The notes beneath the pieces are model-generated. The model worked only from the letters and a program-made list of their open reading frames with translations, did no database searches and was not told the origin of the DNA. A DNA stretch of 57,622 bases from positions 364,825 to 422,446 of the forward strand of contig NW_005434643.1 of assembly GCF_000315625.1 (NCBI RefSeq), read 5' to 3'. How positions within the stretch are numbered: the stretch's first letter is position 1; each line of letters starts with the position of its first letter. This DNA comes from Guillardia theta CCMP2712. Lineage: Eukaryota > Cryptophyceae > Pyrenomonadales > Geminigeraceae. Position numbers and translations under genes: made by a program. Below, piece after piece: positions 11,487-26,300 of this stretch.

Positions 11487-12470
11487 TCCCAGCAAAGCTC
11501 TCCCCTCGCTCCTCCGCCACGGATCATTCCAATGTGGATGCTTATGAGCATGACTTGGCTGAGTCAGAGGACGAGCAGGACAAGAACGAAGGGAGGATAG
11601 ACAAGGAGGAGGAGGAGAAGGAGGACAAGACGGAATGGGAGGAAGCAGGATTGAAACACCGTCAAGAGAAATCGAAGGAACAAGCGGCGCAAGAGGAGGA
11701 GAAGCACTCCCCATCCCCCAACCACTTGAAGGAGGAGGGAGAATACATCGGGGAAGAGGAATTTGAGGAGGACGAGGATGAGGATCAAGATGATTATGTA
11801 GAGGAGAAACCAAAAGAGGAGGCGAAGGAGGAGGAGAAGGAGGAGGAGGAGGAGGAGGAGGAGGAGGAGGAGGAGGAGGAGGAAGGAAAGGAGGAGAATC
11901 ATACTTGGCGCAAGCTGCGGAACAAGGAGAACACAGAGGAGCCAGTCAACATGGCAATGAGCACGCAAAAAGATCAGGACGAGGACGAGGACGAGGACGA
12001 GGAAGAAGAGGAAGAGGTGAGATCTCCTTTGCGACTGCTGTCGTGTGACTTGCCTCTAGGAGGATGTGCTAGACCTGCTTGACAGTGCGAGAGGAAAAGA
12101 AAATAATCAGCGGCATAGGCAGAAAGAGGAGGAGGTGGTTGAAGAGGAGAGCTCAAGACGGCAGGAAGAGAAGCGGAGAAAAGAGGAGGACGAGGAGAGA
12201 AAAAGAGAGGAGGAGAGGAGGAGAGATGAGGCGAAACGAAAGGAGGAGGAGGAAGCTCCTGCTTCAACTTCCCTGCTCGCAACTGAATCCTCTGCGAAGA
12301 ACCGAGGATGGGACGAGAGTCTCGTAACAAGTAAGCTGAGGGCAGCAGAGATGGAAGAAGGGGAGGGAGGAGGGGGGCGGAGTGGGAAGGGAGGGAAGGA
12401 AGGACGAAAAGGGACGAAGGAGGAGGGAGGACCGAAGGACGAAAAGGACCGAAGGACGAGGAGGAGGAGG
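7279..12470 (+). CDS. Large acidic coiled-coil protein with SH3-like and SAM-like segments (3' end lost in gap)
   Basis: Six exons: 7279-9546, 9841-9972, 10227-10367, 10492-10625, 10852-12016 and 12060 into the assembly gap. All are GT-AG with continuous phase, giving more than 1,400 residues. The start is the ATG at 7279; upstream codons in frame are not ATG. Domains in order: Gly/Glu-rich low-complexity N-terminus; SH3b-like segment at about residues 468-547, opening LWVVQRIGGNVLNVRARPQ and closing with a GGWVL strand; charged coiled coil at about 610-845; SAM-like helical bundle at about 877-935 (LPLFQDAKLP...LSDQQL...RLRLVL), formed only when exons 4 and 5 are joined, which supports that splice; then long Glu/Lys/Arg tracts with a QE repeat. 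Role inferred: cytoskeletal or scaffold protein. I cannot name a family. The final exon and stop lie in or beyond the run of N. Confidence 0.75.
9600..9748 (+). repeat. 7-bp minisatellite in first intron
   Basis: About twenty tandem copies of TCTCTCC fill most of the 294-bp intron 9547-9840. The intron has a GTCAAA donor and a CCTCTAG acceptor. The pyrimidine-rich array lies on the sense strand upstream of the acceptor, so it may act as a very long polypyrimidine tract. Confidence 0.9.
11432..11484 (+). repeat. Coding hexanucleotide repeat (Gln-Glu)n
   Basis: Tandem CAGGAG units inside exon 5 of the coiled-coil gene encode an uninterrupted Gln-Glu run. A nearby GAG/GAA tract at 11826-11885 encodes a poly-Glu run. 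Both keep the reading frame. Confidence 0.85.
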
Positions 12471-12570
12471 NNNNNNNNNNNNNNNNNNNNNNNNNNNNNN
12501 NNNNNNNNNNNNNNNNNNNNNNNNNNNNNNNNNNNNNNNNNNNNNNNNNNNNNNNNNNNNNNNNNNNNNN
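12471..12570. other. Assembly gap (100 N)
   Basis: One hundred N, a conventional size for a gap of unknown length. It truncates the last visible exon of the coiled-coil gene and separates it from the 3' end of MCM3. The sequence before it is GGA-rich and low in complexity, which probably broke the assembly. Confidence 0.98.
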
Positions 12571-12699
12571 ACTTGGCACCCAACAGTGTCAAAGTGTAGA
12601 ATTTATTACAAACAAGCACAAAACAAGTGAAGAACCTCATCTCAAGGTAAACCAGTATCTAAGTACTCCTCCTCCTCCTCCTCCTCCTCCTCCTCCTCC

Positions 12700-16777
<4,078 letters not shown>

Positions 16778-17989
16778 AACAATCGCAAGTGACCAACTAA
16801 GATCTCATGGGCACTGAAACAACAATCTAATATCCAGCAAGGCACATTCCATCAAGCCTTGCTATAGCATGCTTGTGCGTCCGGTCATAAAATATGATAA
16901 CACGATCAAGTTCTACTGTTTGTCATGCTCATTGTATGTTCTATCATCGTCCTCTGCCGCTTCTTTCCGCCCCTTCGCTGCATCCTCACCGCTCATCGTG
17001 GCGCTGTTGGAGGCGGGACAGGCCAGTGAGGAAAGGGTCGGGTACTGCCCAAGATGGGGGTAGGGTTCAACTGTCAAATGTATGGGTGCAATTTATATCA
17101 GCAGAGGGGGTAATAAGGAAACGACACATGTTGAGGGGTAGGTGGTCAGAAACCTCCATAGGGTGGGGTATTAAGATACCTTCCGTTTTCGGAAAGCGCG
17201 GGATTCCTTATTGGGAAAGGGATCTGTAAAAGTAAAAAAGAAACCGAACCCGGTAGTTCAAGTTAGAACTTGTTAGCCGCTAGTGAGTCAGGTCGACTCG
17301 GCCCGCCCCGGGCCCGGGCACTGAGGCGTACTGATTTTTCACTTAACTTTGAGTAAAGAGGCGAGTCGGTCCGAGCTTGTCTGAAGTTTGAACGCCGTGC
17401 CGCGCGCCGCCGGTCACCGGGATGATACAGTACTGTACTGTAGCCCCGCGGGTCGTGCCAGTCCCGCCGCCCGGCCGGCGCGGGGTACGCGGCAGTGCTG
17501 GGCAGCGGCGGCAGCAGTGCTGCACGGCGGCAGTCGCGGCGGCAACGGCAGGGCTCCGTCGGAACCGTCGCGGCCCTCAGGCAGCGGAACGGAACGCCGT
17601 TGAGCGCCGCAGTCACTGAGTGTCACGCCGCGGGTACCGCCCCCCGCCCCCCCCGGCCCGTTTGTCACCGTCCTTTGTGGTGACGGTGGCAATGGCCCGG
17701 CCCGTGATCCGATCGGTGACAGGTCAGATCGGTGGCAGGTCAGAGCCCCGGGCAGCAGTGTGGCCGGCGGTGACCGGCGGAAGGTGCCACGGGATTATTG
17801 AATTTACGATAATCAACTTCGGAAGTTCGTTTCAGTGACACAACTTTCGTGGAATGACAGATATATTTGGTACAAGGGGATACATAGTTTCTTTCTAGCG
17901 TAAGGGAATTGTAGAGCAGATCTCACTCGTGTTGGACAGAGCGGGATACGAACGACTTGTAAGGTCGCTTGAACTTTTGTTGGTGCGAT
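16778..17989. other. Spacer with GC-rich patch
   Basis: Upstream of MCM3, 16778-17250 is ordinary sequence with a G-rich GGGGGTAGGG word near 17056. From about 17260 to 17790 it is strongly GC-rich. This patch holds ACTTAACTTTGAGT at 17341-17354 and AGTCACTGAG at 17611-17620, both shared with other GC patches. No gene is supported. Confidence 0.6.
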
Positions 17990-18622
17990 TTACACGGAGT
18001 CGAGACCTGACTTATCTATGTTTCCACTGGTCGAGCATGCTTCTTGCTGAAAACAATCCTCAAAAGGTAGCTTGGCCGCCTTACTTTCAAAGAGACAGTC
18101 GCCTAGTGAACACAGGAGCGCTTCATTGCTCGAAATGCAACCCTCCTTGTCGAAACCCCAGAAGGCTCTTGCTTGACCGCAAACGTAGGCAAAAAGAACT
18201 TGAACTACATCTTCGTCGACGTCATCGTGTCTTTCACTCGTCTCGTTGACAAGACTGAGAGGGCCATGCCGACCCACGTCGAAGGTCACGTGAGCATCCA
18301 ACTCTTGAGTTATGCAGAACTTAGGGCAGTACCGCGCCCGAACGAGTGGATCGGCAAAGCGGACACGAAGGCAGGATCGATCACGATGCCGGGGCCTGTC
18401 CGATGCATCCGTCTCCCCATCTTGAAGGTTGCTTTCCCTTTTGTTTCTACGATACGCGTCTTGCATGCTGGTCCGAGGATGGGCTTCAGCGCCATGGACA
18501 GCCCTGTCGGGGCCAACGCTGTTGCAGTTCTGATGGCTTCCTCCGTTCCTCTCATCCACATACTTCGTGACAAAACGATCGCACCAGTACAAGAACTTCG
18601 TTCTCCCCGTCGACATGTCCAT
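17990..18622 (-). CDS. Unrecognised ORF, possible gene
   Basis: A 210-residue frame with balanced composition and codon choice biased to C/G at third positions, like accepted genes in the window. It starts with two close ATGs (18622 and 18616). I see no known domain, membrane segment or signal peptide; the C-terminal third is Cys-containing and acidic. The opposite strand is also open over much of this span (18173-18724, +), as is a second minus frame (18310-18627), so the coding strand is not settled. I favour this frame for its length and codon use. It could also be one exon of a larger gene. Confidence 0.35.
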   Translation of the reverse strand: MDMSTGRTKFLYWCDRFVTKYVDERNGGSHQNCNSVGPDRAVHGAEAHPRTSMQDAYRRNKRESNLQDGETDASDRPRHRDRSCLRVRFADPLVRARYCPKFCITQELDAHVTFDVGRHGPLSLVNETSERHDDVDEDVVQVLFAYVCGQARAFWGFDKEGCISSNEALLCSLGDCLFESKAAKLPFEDCFQQEACSTSGNIDKSGLDSV

Positions 18623-18724
18623 GTCACTTATTGCTCTGTTTCGAACTGGAAAAGAAACGAATCAGTCTCTTTACAAAACAAAAATCGCGAACAAACGTTT
18701 ATGCGTATTAATAAAAAAGCTTGA

Positions 18725-20586
18725 TGCGTGCAAACCATCAAAGTGACATCTCATACCAAATGTGGAGACAAGAATTCCAACGAGATCATTCGTCAAAGGT
18801 AGGATTGTGCAAAGAAAGCTTTCAAGCAGGTAACTGCCTTGAAAATGGAGCAACAAGACAGTGATTTCTTACAATCTAACATGCCAGAGCAACATTGAGT
18901 GCAGAAAATTCGATTGAAAATGATGGAACCGTTCTACCGCGACCCAACATTCAACCAGCACACCAAACCAGGCCCTCAGAGGAGTTGAGTCCGCGGCAGA
19001 AAGAAACCCGCAATGGCAGCATAACAAGGAGACATGATCACGACAAGCCATGAGGGAAAAAGCACAGAGGGAGGGATGGGTCAGAGAGGCATCGGACATT
19101 GAGGCAAGACGGCGGCACAGCGATCGGCAGCCAGCATCGGTGCCTCCTGGGCCGCTACAAGGACATGTAGCGTGCGCTATCTAAGCCCTCCATTATACAG
19201 CAGAAGTTCCCTGTTATATATAATTATACTTTCATGATTATTGGTTGGACCTCTGACTCTCTATAATTATGCAAATTGGTGCGACTTGTTTTGTATAATT
19301 TGCATAATGATTTTCAGGTACCGATTCTATCCCCTGTCGACCACCCTACCCCAGTTCCTCAAGAAACAAGTAAAGCTCCCCGAGACCCCCCGAAACAGTC
19401 CTACTCCGGAAGTACCCACCTTTGCAAGTGAAAATTCATTATCAAGAAGGGGTACATTTTCGAGTAGTACCCGTACAAAATCACCGAAGGGCAGCGGGCT
19501 AGTACCCCCACCCTCTCCGTTGAGAATGTGAAATACGACCCTGTGAGCTGTGGGGGAACAGGTTCTGCTCTGAGGCGAGTCCGCCATCTCTGCGATCGGG
19601 CCGGGCAGGTTATATGGTTATATATTTACAATATTTTGTATTGATATGTAATCATGCAACAAAACAACACTATTACAATAACTATATATGTCAACTAAGT
19701 CTTTAATTTTCCTACAACTTATAAAATCGTATAAGATGTTTTACAAATAATTTGTATGAAGAATTAGGCTCGGTACGTTTTGCTCGTACAACACTGGGAT
19801 CCTTGTTTTTATAGAGACAACTCGCATCCTCGCCCCCCATGCTTTCCCTCTCCTCCTAGAGTCCTCTTCCTTCCTCTCCCCTCTGCTCTGCCAGCTTCTG
19901 TCCTTCCATGCTCCTTTCCTCCATTCCATTTTCTCAGACTTTCTTCCTCTTCCCTTCCCCGCCCATCTCCTTGCCTCTCCTCGTTGCCCCTTTCCTCGCT
20001 TCCCTCGCCGCTCTATCTCTCCTCTGCGTGTCATGCGAACTCTATTCCACACACAAAAACAGCTGTTCTTTCACCGCATCACATCACTTCTCATGTTTTC
20101 TCCTCTTCTGAATTGCACCATGTACGCTTCCTTTTCCAGCCCCTTCCATCTGCACCGCCTTTGCATGCGCCCAAGGACACACACGCATCCCTTTGTTTAG
20201 CGTGTGTGTTTCTTCTCTTTCTTGTCACAGCCTTCCGCTGTATGTCTGAGTAAGGCTCTTGCGCCCCTGTGTTTTCCTTTCTCACATTGTATTTTCTCAA
20301 TGTTTGTTTATGTTTGTTCAATTCCTTAACCTCGCATTCACTCCATGTTATCTTGGTGCATTCGCTCCTGGCTGGTGGTCGAATCGTGAGATCACTCTTC
20401 AGCCTGTTTTCATGCTGCTATCTCTACTTTCTCTGTATGCGCGAGACTATCTTCATATTGTCTCTGATCGCCTGCCCCTTTGTTCTACCTGATTTTCACC
20501 TGCAGTTTGAAATCTGTCAGAGCAGTAAAGTGAGGGAACATTGAGATGGAGGATGCTGTGCGGGAATGTGAGACATTGAGGTGACG
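18725..20586. other. AT-richer spacer, no gene seen
   Basis: About 1.9 kb. 19190-19330 and 19610-19760 are AT-rich with TATA-like words. 19820-20480 is pyrimidine-rich on the plus strand. No open frame shows protein-like composition or splice continuity. The end of this stretch should contain the promoter of the PARP-type gene. Confidence 0.5.
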
Positions 20587-21819
20587 ATGGAGCCTGCAGG
20601 ACCCACGATGATGATGGCTGCCGCTTCTTCGTCCCGCATCCGCAAGTGCAACTACTCCAACTGCTCCAAGAGCGTCTTCATCGACCCCACCACCGGCATC
20701 GAGCACGACTTCTGTGGACGCACGCATGCCCGACTGGCGCTGGAGGCTGAGGGTTACTCCCTGGAGCCTCCTCACGGCCAGTGCCACATCTGCCAGCTTG
20801 AAGGCTGTAACAACCCGGTCTACTATGACGAGCGAGAGGACCGCGTGCATGACTTCTGCTGCCTTGACCATGCGCACGCCGCGCAGGAGTGGGGGCAGTG
20901 GCCCGAATCGAATCGATCTTGCCAAGGGCATGGAGACCCCAGCAACCGCTGCGCTCTGCCCGGCTGCTCCGCTCCTCGCTATGTCGACCATAGGACCGGG
21001 CAGGTCCATGACTTCTGCGGCCGGACTCACGCCAAGCAGGCAGCAGCAAGAGGTCTCCTGTCGGCGACCGAGGCTGGTGTGCCCTTCCATTGGGTGGATC
21101 GTGTGTTTTCAGGACGCGACGGGCAGCCCAAATACACGATCTCGATGCTGACAAACCACCACGAGAGGTATCAGGGTATCAAAGAGCAGTTCCTGTCAAG
21201 CTGGACGCATGCTGGGCCGAAGCCACGAGTTTTGAGGATCTTTCAAGTACGCAACCCTCAGGAAATCTATGAGAGATACTTGCGGTACCGCGACTTCCTG
21301 GATCGTAACGGAGGAGCGCATGAGAGGAGAAGGTTCCACGGGACCTCGATGGCTCCGGACTGTATGTTCGGACACGACATCAACTGTGCTCCTTGCATGA
21401 ACCCTAACTGCGCAGTCTGCACCATCTGCGAAACCTCCTTCGATCTGCGTCATGCGGGCAACGCCACGATGGGAGGAGGTGCAGCGAGGATGGCGCTGAG
21501 GTACGGCAATGGGCTCTACTTCTCCAGGGTGTCCTCTAAGTCCAACGACTATGCCTCGGGCTCGGAGCGCAATGGCGTGAAGATAATCTTCCTGTGCAAG
21601 ATTTGCCTGGGAAACAGTTACCTGGCGCAGCAGGAGCTAATTCCCTCCAACCAAGTTGACTCCCTGATCCGATGCCGCGCTGGCGACGCGACCTTCGACT
21701 CCATCACTGGGCTCACAGTTGCCAAGGGAGGGAAGCTAAACTACGAGGAGAACGTGATCTACTGCAACGAAGCCGCCATTCCATCGTATCTGGTGGTGTA
21801 CAAAGTTCCTGACCCTTGA
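20587..21819 (+). CDS. PARP-type ADP-ribosyltransferase with three N-terminal Cys/His modules
   Basis: A single-exon protein of 410 residues from the ATG at 20587. PARP-fold enzymes move ADP-ribose from NAD+ to proteins or nucleic acids. The C-terminal half matches the fold: FHGTS with His at about 251, GNGLYFS with Tyr at about 311 followed by SSKSNDY, and YEENVIY with Glu at about 388, so an H-Y-E triad can be read. A Cys-rich loop (CAPCMNPNCAVCTIC) lies between the first two motifs and may bind metal. The N-terminus has three copies of a module of about 28 residues at roughly 21-48, 69-96 and 122-149. Each has CX4C, an Asp/Gly turn and HDFC[GC]..HA, so each could bind zinc. The middle copy has CCLDHA where the others have CGRTHA. 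No introns are needed. Substrate unknown. Confidence 0.82.
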   Translation: MEPAGPTMMMAAASSSRIRKCNYSNCSKSVFIDPTTGIEHDFCGRTHARLALEAEGYSLEPPHGQCHICQLEGCNNPVYYDEREDRVHDFCCLDHAHAAQEWGQWPESNRSCQGHGDPSNRCALPGCSAPRYVDHRTGQVHDFCGRTHAKQAAARGLLSATEAGVPFHWVDRVFSGRDGQPKYTISMLTNHHERYQGIKEQFLSSWTHAGPKPRVLRIFQVRNPQEIYERYLRYRDFLDRNGGAHERRRFHGTSMAPDCMFGHDINCAPCMNPNCAVCTICETSFDLRHAGNATMGGGAARMALRYGNGLYFSRVSSKSNDYASGSERNGVKIIFLCKICLGNSYLAQQELIPSNQVDSLIRCRAGDATFDSITGLTVAKGGKLNYEENVIYCNEAAIPSYLVVYKVPDP

Positions 21820-22570
21820 TCATCAGCGAAAGTCGCCGTCAGCCAGTAGATAGATTTTCAGGTTGAAGCAGATTAGGAACTTCTGCTGAACCTAATGTTG
21901 GCGAATAGATTTTCTCCTTTTGTCAAGCTTCTGGCGCTGAAACCGATCTCAATCTAGCTCTTCCAAGATCCTGTTTGCATTCTGCAAGTTTTATTCCCTC
22001 GTTCGATAACAAACTCGCCCGGATATGCTTGAACTGACTCAGTCTAGTGATATAACTAGTTTGAGACAAGTTTCAAACCTCGAGGGCTATGTCAGTGCAG
22101 ATGGAGCAGCAGTCCCATGAGGCGGTTGGCGTCGGAGTGATGCATCATAGGAGTAGAGACTTCTAGTTGAACACCGACTTCGAAGCAACTTTAACCTTGA
22201 GGGCGGAGGGATCCCACCAGGTAGCGCTGAATCAAATTCATTCTCCTTGTGGTTCGTTTTTCATCGGTAAAATCAGCTGACAGTTGTTCTGATGAGAAGA
22301 GAGAGCTGGATTAGGATTGATTCAATTCCAAGAAACATGTGCAAGAACATGTCTCAACCTTTTGTGTGTTCCGCATGCTTGATCAAATATCACACAGTAA
22401 GTAAGGAATGGCTGCAAGCGCGAGTTCTTTGATGTCACATTTGTTTATCATCACAATCCTTGTGTTTAGAATCGTTAAGTCTTACTGAAAATTGTTTATT
22501 ATCAAAATCATTTAGAATCGTACGATGAAAGAACGTCAACACACAGCACGCAATCATTTCTTGAATTTCT
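21820..22570. other. Intergenic, no gene seen
   Basis: The spacer between convergent genes. AT-richer, with no long protein-like frame. Presumably holds both 3' untranslated regions. Confidence 0.5.
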
Positions 22571-23329
22571 TCACTGGATGGATGAGACGTACATCTGGGG
22601 CTGGTAGCCCGCAACCGGTTGAATTGATGGGACTCCTGGGGTCGTCACCACCGGCGAGAGCACTGGATAGGACGCGGCACTGACTGGAGCCAAGGAGTAC
22701 ATGGGCTGCGGAGAAAGGACAGGCGCAGGCTCTTCCACGGACTTGGGCTGGGAAACCTGGGCAACAGCAGGCAGCATTCTGTGAAGAGCATCGATAACTC
22801 CGTCGGGAAAGATGGACCTTGCTCCTGCGGTGTCGAGCATGGAGTGCAGCATGCCCTTGAGAGCCCCGATCAGGCAAGGGCTGAGGATCAGCAACAGAGC
22901 AAGCAGGCAGAGGATGAAGAAGTCCATCCAGCTGATGATGTGGTAGGCAGTGCAGGCCCAGCGGCTTGACGGAGCCTTCAAGCCAAGTTCAGCGCACGCG
23001 GTGGTCGGAAAAACAGCAGCGATGATCCAGATGCCCAAGATGACGACAGCCAAACCTCCGGACAAGTTGAGCAGGAACGCAATGGTCCTGGCCAGGTTCC
23101 TCTGGCCCTTGTCATCGCCAATGCCAATCAAAGGAGCAAAAATGTTGACAACAGTGAGGAGCCAGAGCACGCCGACGTAAGTGGAGAACACCTTGTAGAG
23201 CGAGGTGTTCTGCAGACGGTCGTTGGCGTCCGATGCATCGATGTGTGCCCACGAGTACGCGTAATACATGGGAAAGGCCGACTGGAGAAGAGAGAAGCCA
23301 GCAAGCAAGTAGCAAGTAGAGTCAGGCAT
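22571..23329 (-). CDS. Four-pass membrane protein, unknown family
   Basis: 252 residues from the ATG at 23329. The frame stays open to 23455, but the added residues look like leader sequence. Four hydrophobic segments can be seen: near residues 6-27, one containing YVGVLWLLTVVNIFAPLIG, one containing GGLAVVILGIWIIAAVF, and one containing FFILCLLALLLILSPCLIG. The loop before the fourth carries two Cys. The C-terminal tail of about 85 residues is rich in Pro, Val and Ser with repeated VLSP words, probably cytosolic and disordered. The layout resembles small tetraspan proteins (MARVEL- or claudin-like), but no diagnostic motif is seen and I do not assign it. Confidence 0.7.
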   Translation of the reverse strand: MPDSTCYLLAGFSLLQSAFPMYYAYSWAHIDASDANDRLQNTSLYKVFSTYVGVLWLLTVVNIFAPLIGIGDDKGQRNLARTIAFLLNLSGGLAVVILGIWIIAAVFPTTACAELGLKAPSSRWACTAYHIISWMDFFILCLLALLLILSPCLIGALKGMLHSMLDTAGARSIFPDGVIDALHRMLPAVAQVSQPKSVEEPAPVLSPQPMYSLAPVSAASYPVLSPVVTTPGVPSIQPVAGYQPQMYVSSIQ

Positions 23330-26300
23330 GTCGAATGTTTCAGGAGTAAGCTGCTTCAGAGGGAGCACGCGACTGCAACGTGGAGGAGGAGGGCAAGGTG
23401 CTGTGCGTGTGAGGCAAAACTGGAGGAGAGGAGAGAAATATGCGTCGGGGCACAATGCAGTCAGACCCAGGGGTGGTAAACAGGAAGTTCCGTTCTACAG
23501 GGGTAGGGGTGGTGCGGTCAAACTGCGGACTTGGGTTAAGTTGTTAGGTTGGTAGGGGTCATATCTAGTTGTCCCAAAAGTGAGATGAGAGGGCAGGGGG
23601 TAGGGGTGCTACCGTTAACGATGGGAAGTGAGTGCTGTGGGGTGGGTAGAGGATGGAGGGGTATCTTTGACACTGAGAACAGCAGCGCGAATCTACATCA
23701 AATCGAGCAGGGGTAGCGATTGCAGAGCGTCAGTAGGGTGGTCTCAAAACTGGGGTATGAACTCCATGTATAGTTGGGTAGTAATTTTGAAGGGTGGGTG
23801 GTTGTACTGATGACGGTGGGCGACTCGAGAGATGGGGGTGGCCCGAAACTTAGTATCCACCCCACCCCTGGGTGGAACTGATCAATGGGGGAATAAGGTG
23901 GGTCACATAAGGGCAAGGTTACCGTTGCAGTAATCCCCAAGTGAACCCGAAAGGAGTCCCGGTGCTAATCAACTAGGGGAGGGGTAGCCCCAACTTACCG
24001 TACCGTACGGTAACCGGTCGGGTGGACGGTGGTGCAAATACTCTACAGGGGTGGGGAACGGCGGCCGCGCCATACGGTAGGAGGAGTCAGTGACCGAGGC
24101 TTCGCCATTCATTTGTTGAGGGCTCGGAAGGGTGGGTGGTCGCACGCCGTGTCTGGTAGTCCGTAGTCGGCACTGAGGGTGGTGTCAGGTAGTACGGCGG
24201 TATTGGTACGGTATGATTCCGGGGCGGCGCGGGGAATTTCCGAAACAAAAAAGAGAGCTACCAAAAGTAGTGAGTTCAGGGTACTGGAAGGACCAGCGGT
24301 GTGCTAGTAGCCTAGCCATAGGGGGTGCTAGTGGTTAATCCACAACGATGACTCATATTTTCAAATACGGTTTCAGAACTTCAAAATCTTTCACTCTATG
24401 TCGCCGGACTCATCACTCACATTGAAGGACGCCGTACGGTGGCGGTAAGTTTACTCAAAGTTAAGTTACTATACGGTACCGGTGACTCGGAGGCTGTGAC
24501 CGGCGGTGGCGGCCGAGTCAGCGGGGGCCTCGGCCCGGCGCGGACTCCCGACGGTGGACCGTTGAAGAGTCCGGCGACCGTGAGGCTCGGCCATCTGCCG
24601 CGGACTCAGGAGCCTCCGAGGCTCGGAGTCAGCGGCCCCCGGGCCGCCGCCGCGGCCGCCGGGCCGGCCGGCGCTCGCGGCTCCGCTGATCGCCGAGTCT
24701 GGGCCCGGCGCGCCCGGCCGCCCTGCGGCGGCACACGGTGACTCCGGTGGCAGTGAGGCAGCTAACTTATTTCAACCGTGCATGATGATCTCAGTGGCTT
24801 GAGTCAGAGTTTTTCATGCCGTTCACAAGGCCATATGCAGGCTCTAGCAAAATTGGTCTTTTTTTTCTCCTTGGGACCGTGACTTGGCCGCCCGGCCGCC
24901 ATGAGGCGGAGTCCCGGTACCGTACGGTCGGACATCACTGCTGCCGCTGACTTGACAGACAGTGAGTCGGTGGCATGGCGGCATCCGAGTCTGCCCCGGC
25001 GAGTCATAGCGTTGTCGCTCTCAACTGACCCCTCTGGTTTCCAATAGTTTTCTGTGGGGGTATCCTTCCACACATGTGAATAGCAAATGGCAGTTGGGGT
25101 CTGGGGTGGGTCAGACGGCTGGGAGCTGATTCAAATTGGTTGGGACGTGTTTAAGGGGGTAGGGTACTTCCTGGTAGCAAATAATTGTACCAACAGTACC
25201 AATTTTATGGTACATATTCGAGTACTGTTAGGAAAACTTGTACCAAAATAGTTTATGCGGTACCTCCCCTGTTCAAACTATGATGCTTTGGACCCACCTG
25301 TTTCCCAGTGAAAGTCCCTTCTCCGATGGGGTCAACCCTGCCTCCGACCAACATAGACCACCCTTGTAGATCAGAGGGAGCTCTCAAGCCTTGCCCCTTC
25401 CCTTCCCTGGTTGCACTGGTTGCATATCCAAGGTTAGCAAGCGAACGTTACTCATCTGCAGCAGGAGAGCTCAGACCAGGACAAGCAGAGGCAATCCCTG
25501 CAGAATCTGGTGTGAGCGCAGCAGTCTGAAAACATCTCTGTGATTGCAAACACATGTAAAGAGGGTTGATCATCATAGATTTTAGCAGCTTGAATAAGGA
25601 GTACTCCGCACGGACCGTCCGCTAGTGGCGCTGTACGATGGATGACATTGACTCTCATGAGCAATAAGTAGGAAGTCATGAAGCATGTCACGGAGACAGC
25701 ATGATCTATACTTATTTCATAGGAATCTGCTGCAAAGAGTCGGGCTTGAGGGCGGTCTGAGCAATATGCAAGAGTATTGCCAAGGCATGTAAAGAGTTTC
25801 AAGGAATACCAGTGCATTCATCAAATGGCAGTGATGAGGTACCACATGAAGGTATGACTTGCAAATTGATTGCATGTCGTGTTCTATTTCATGACTTACA
25901 ATCAAGACGCTTTGAGCGACAAAACGATAACCCTTATAGCATTGTAAATCATATTTCATTTCCTTCACCTCGAGTCGAAGCAAGAAATTTTCAAGGTGCT
26001 GATATCTTTGTTGTGACTAGACTGACATGGTATCAGGAGCAGTTAATTGATGTTGGATCCGATTGAATCATGCAGACGAAAATGGACGTACCCTTTTGAA
26101 TAAATCTTTCTTCTCGAGTCTCATACCAGAGCTTTCTTGCCTCTTTCTTTGTAACCTAACATGTACAAAGCATTGGCATTTTCTTACACAAAGAAACTGA
26201 GCCTGACCAGCTTCTCTTATTCGCTGCATTCTCGCCCTTTCATCATTCTGATCTTTTCCTCGCTTGACACCCTTGGGCCAAAGCGAGTTGCATGCTGCGA

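Noticed and set aside
20485-21154. Minus-strand ORFs opposite the PARP-type gene
   Set aside because: Antisense shadow; the plus frame carries the domain motifs.
23460-24000. GGGGTAG-like words as telomeric repeat
   Set aside because: Irregular spacing and sequence, no tandem array; similar words occur across spacers (for example 41105-41460).
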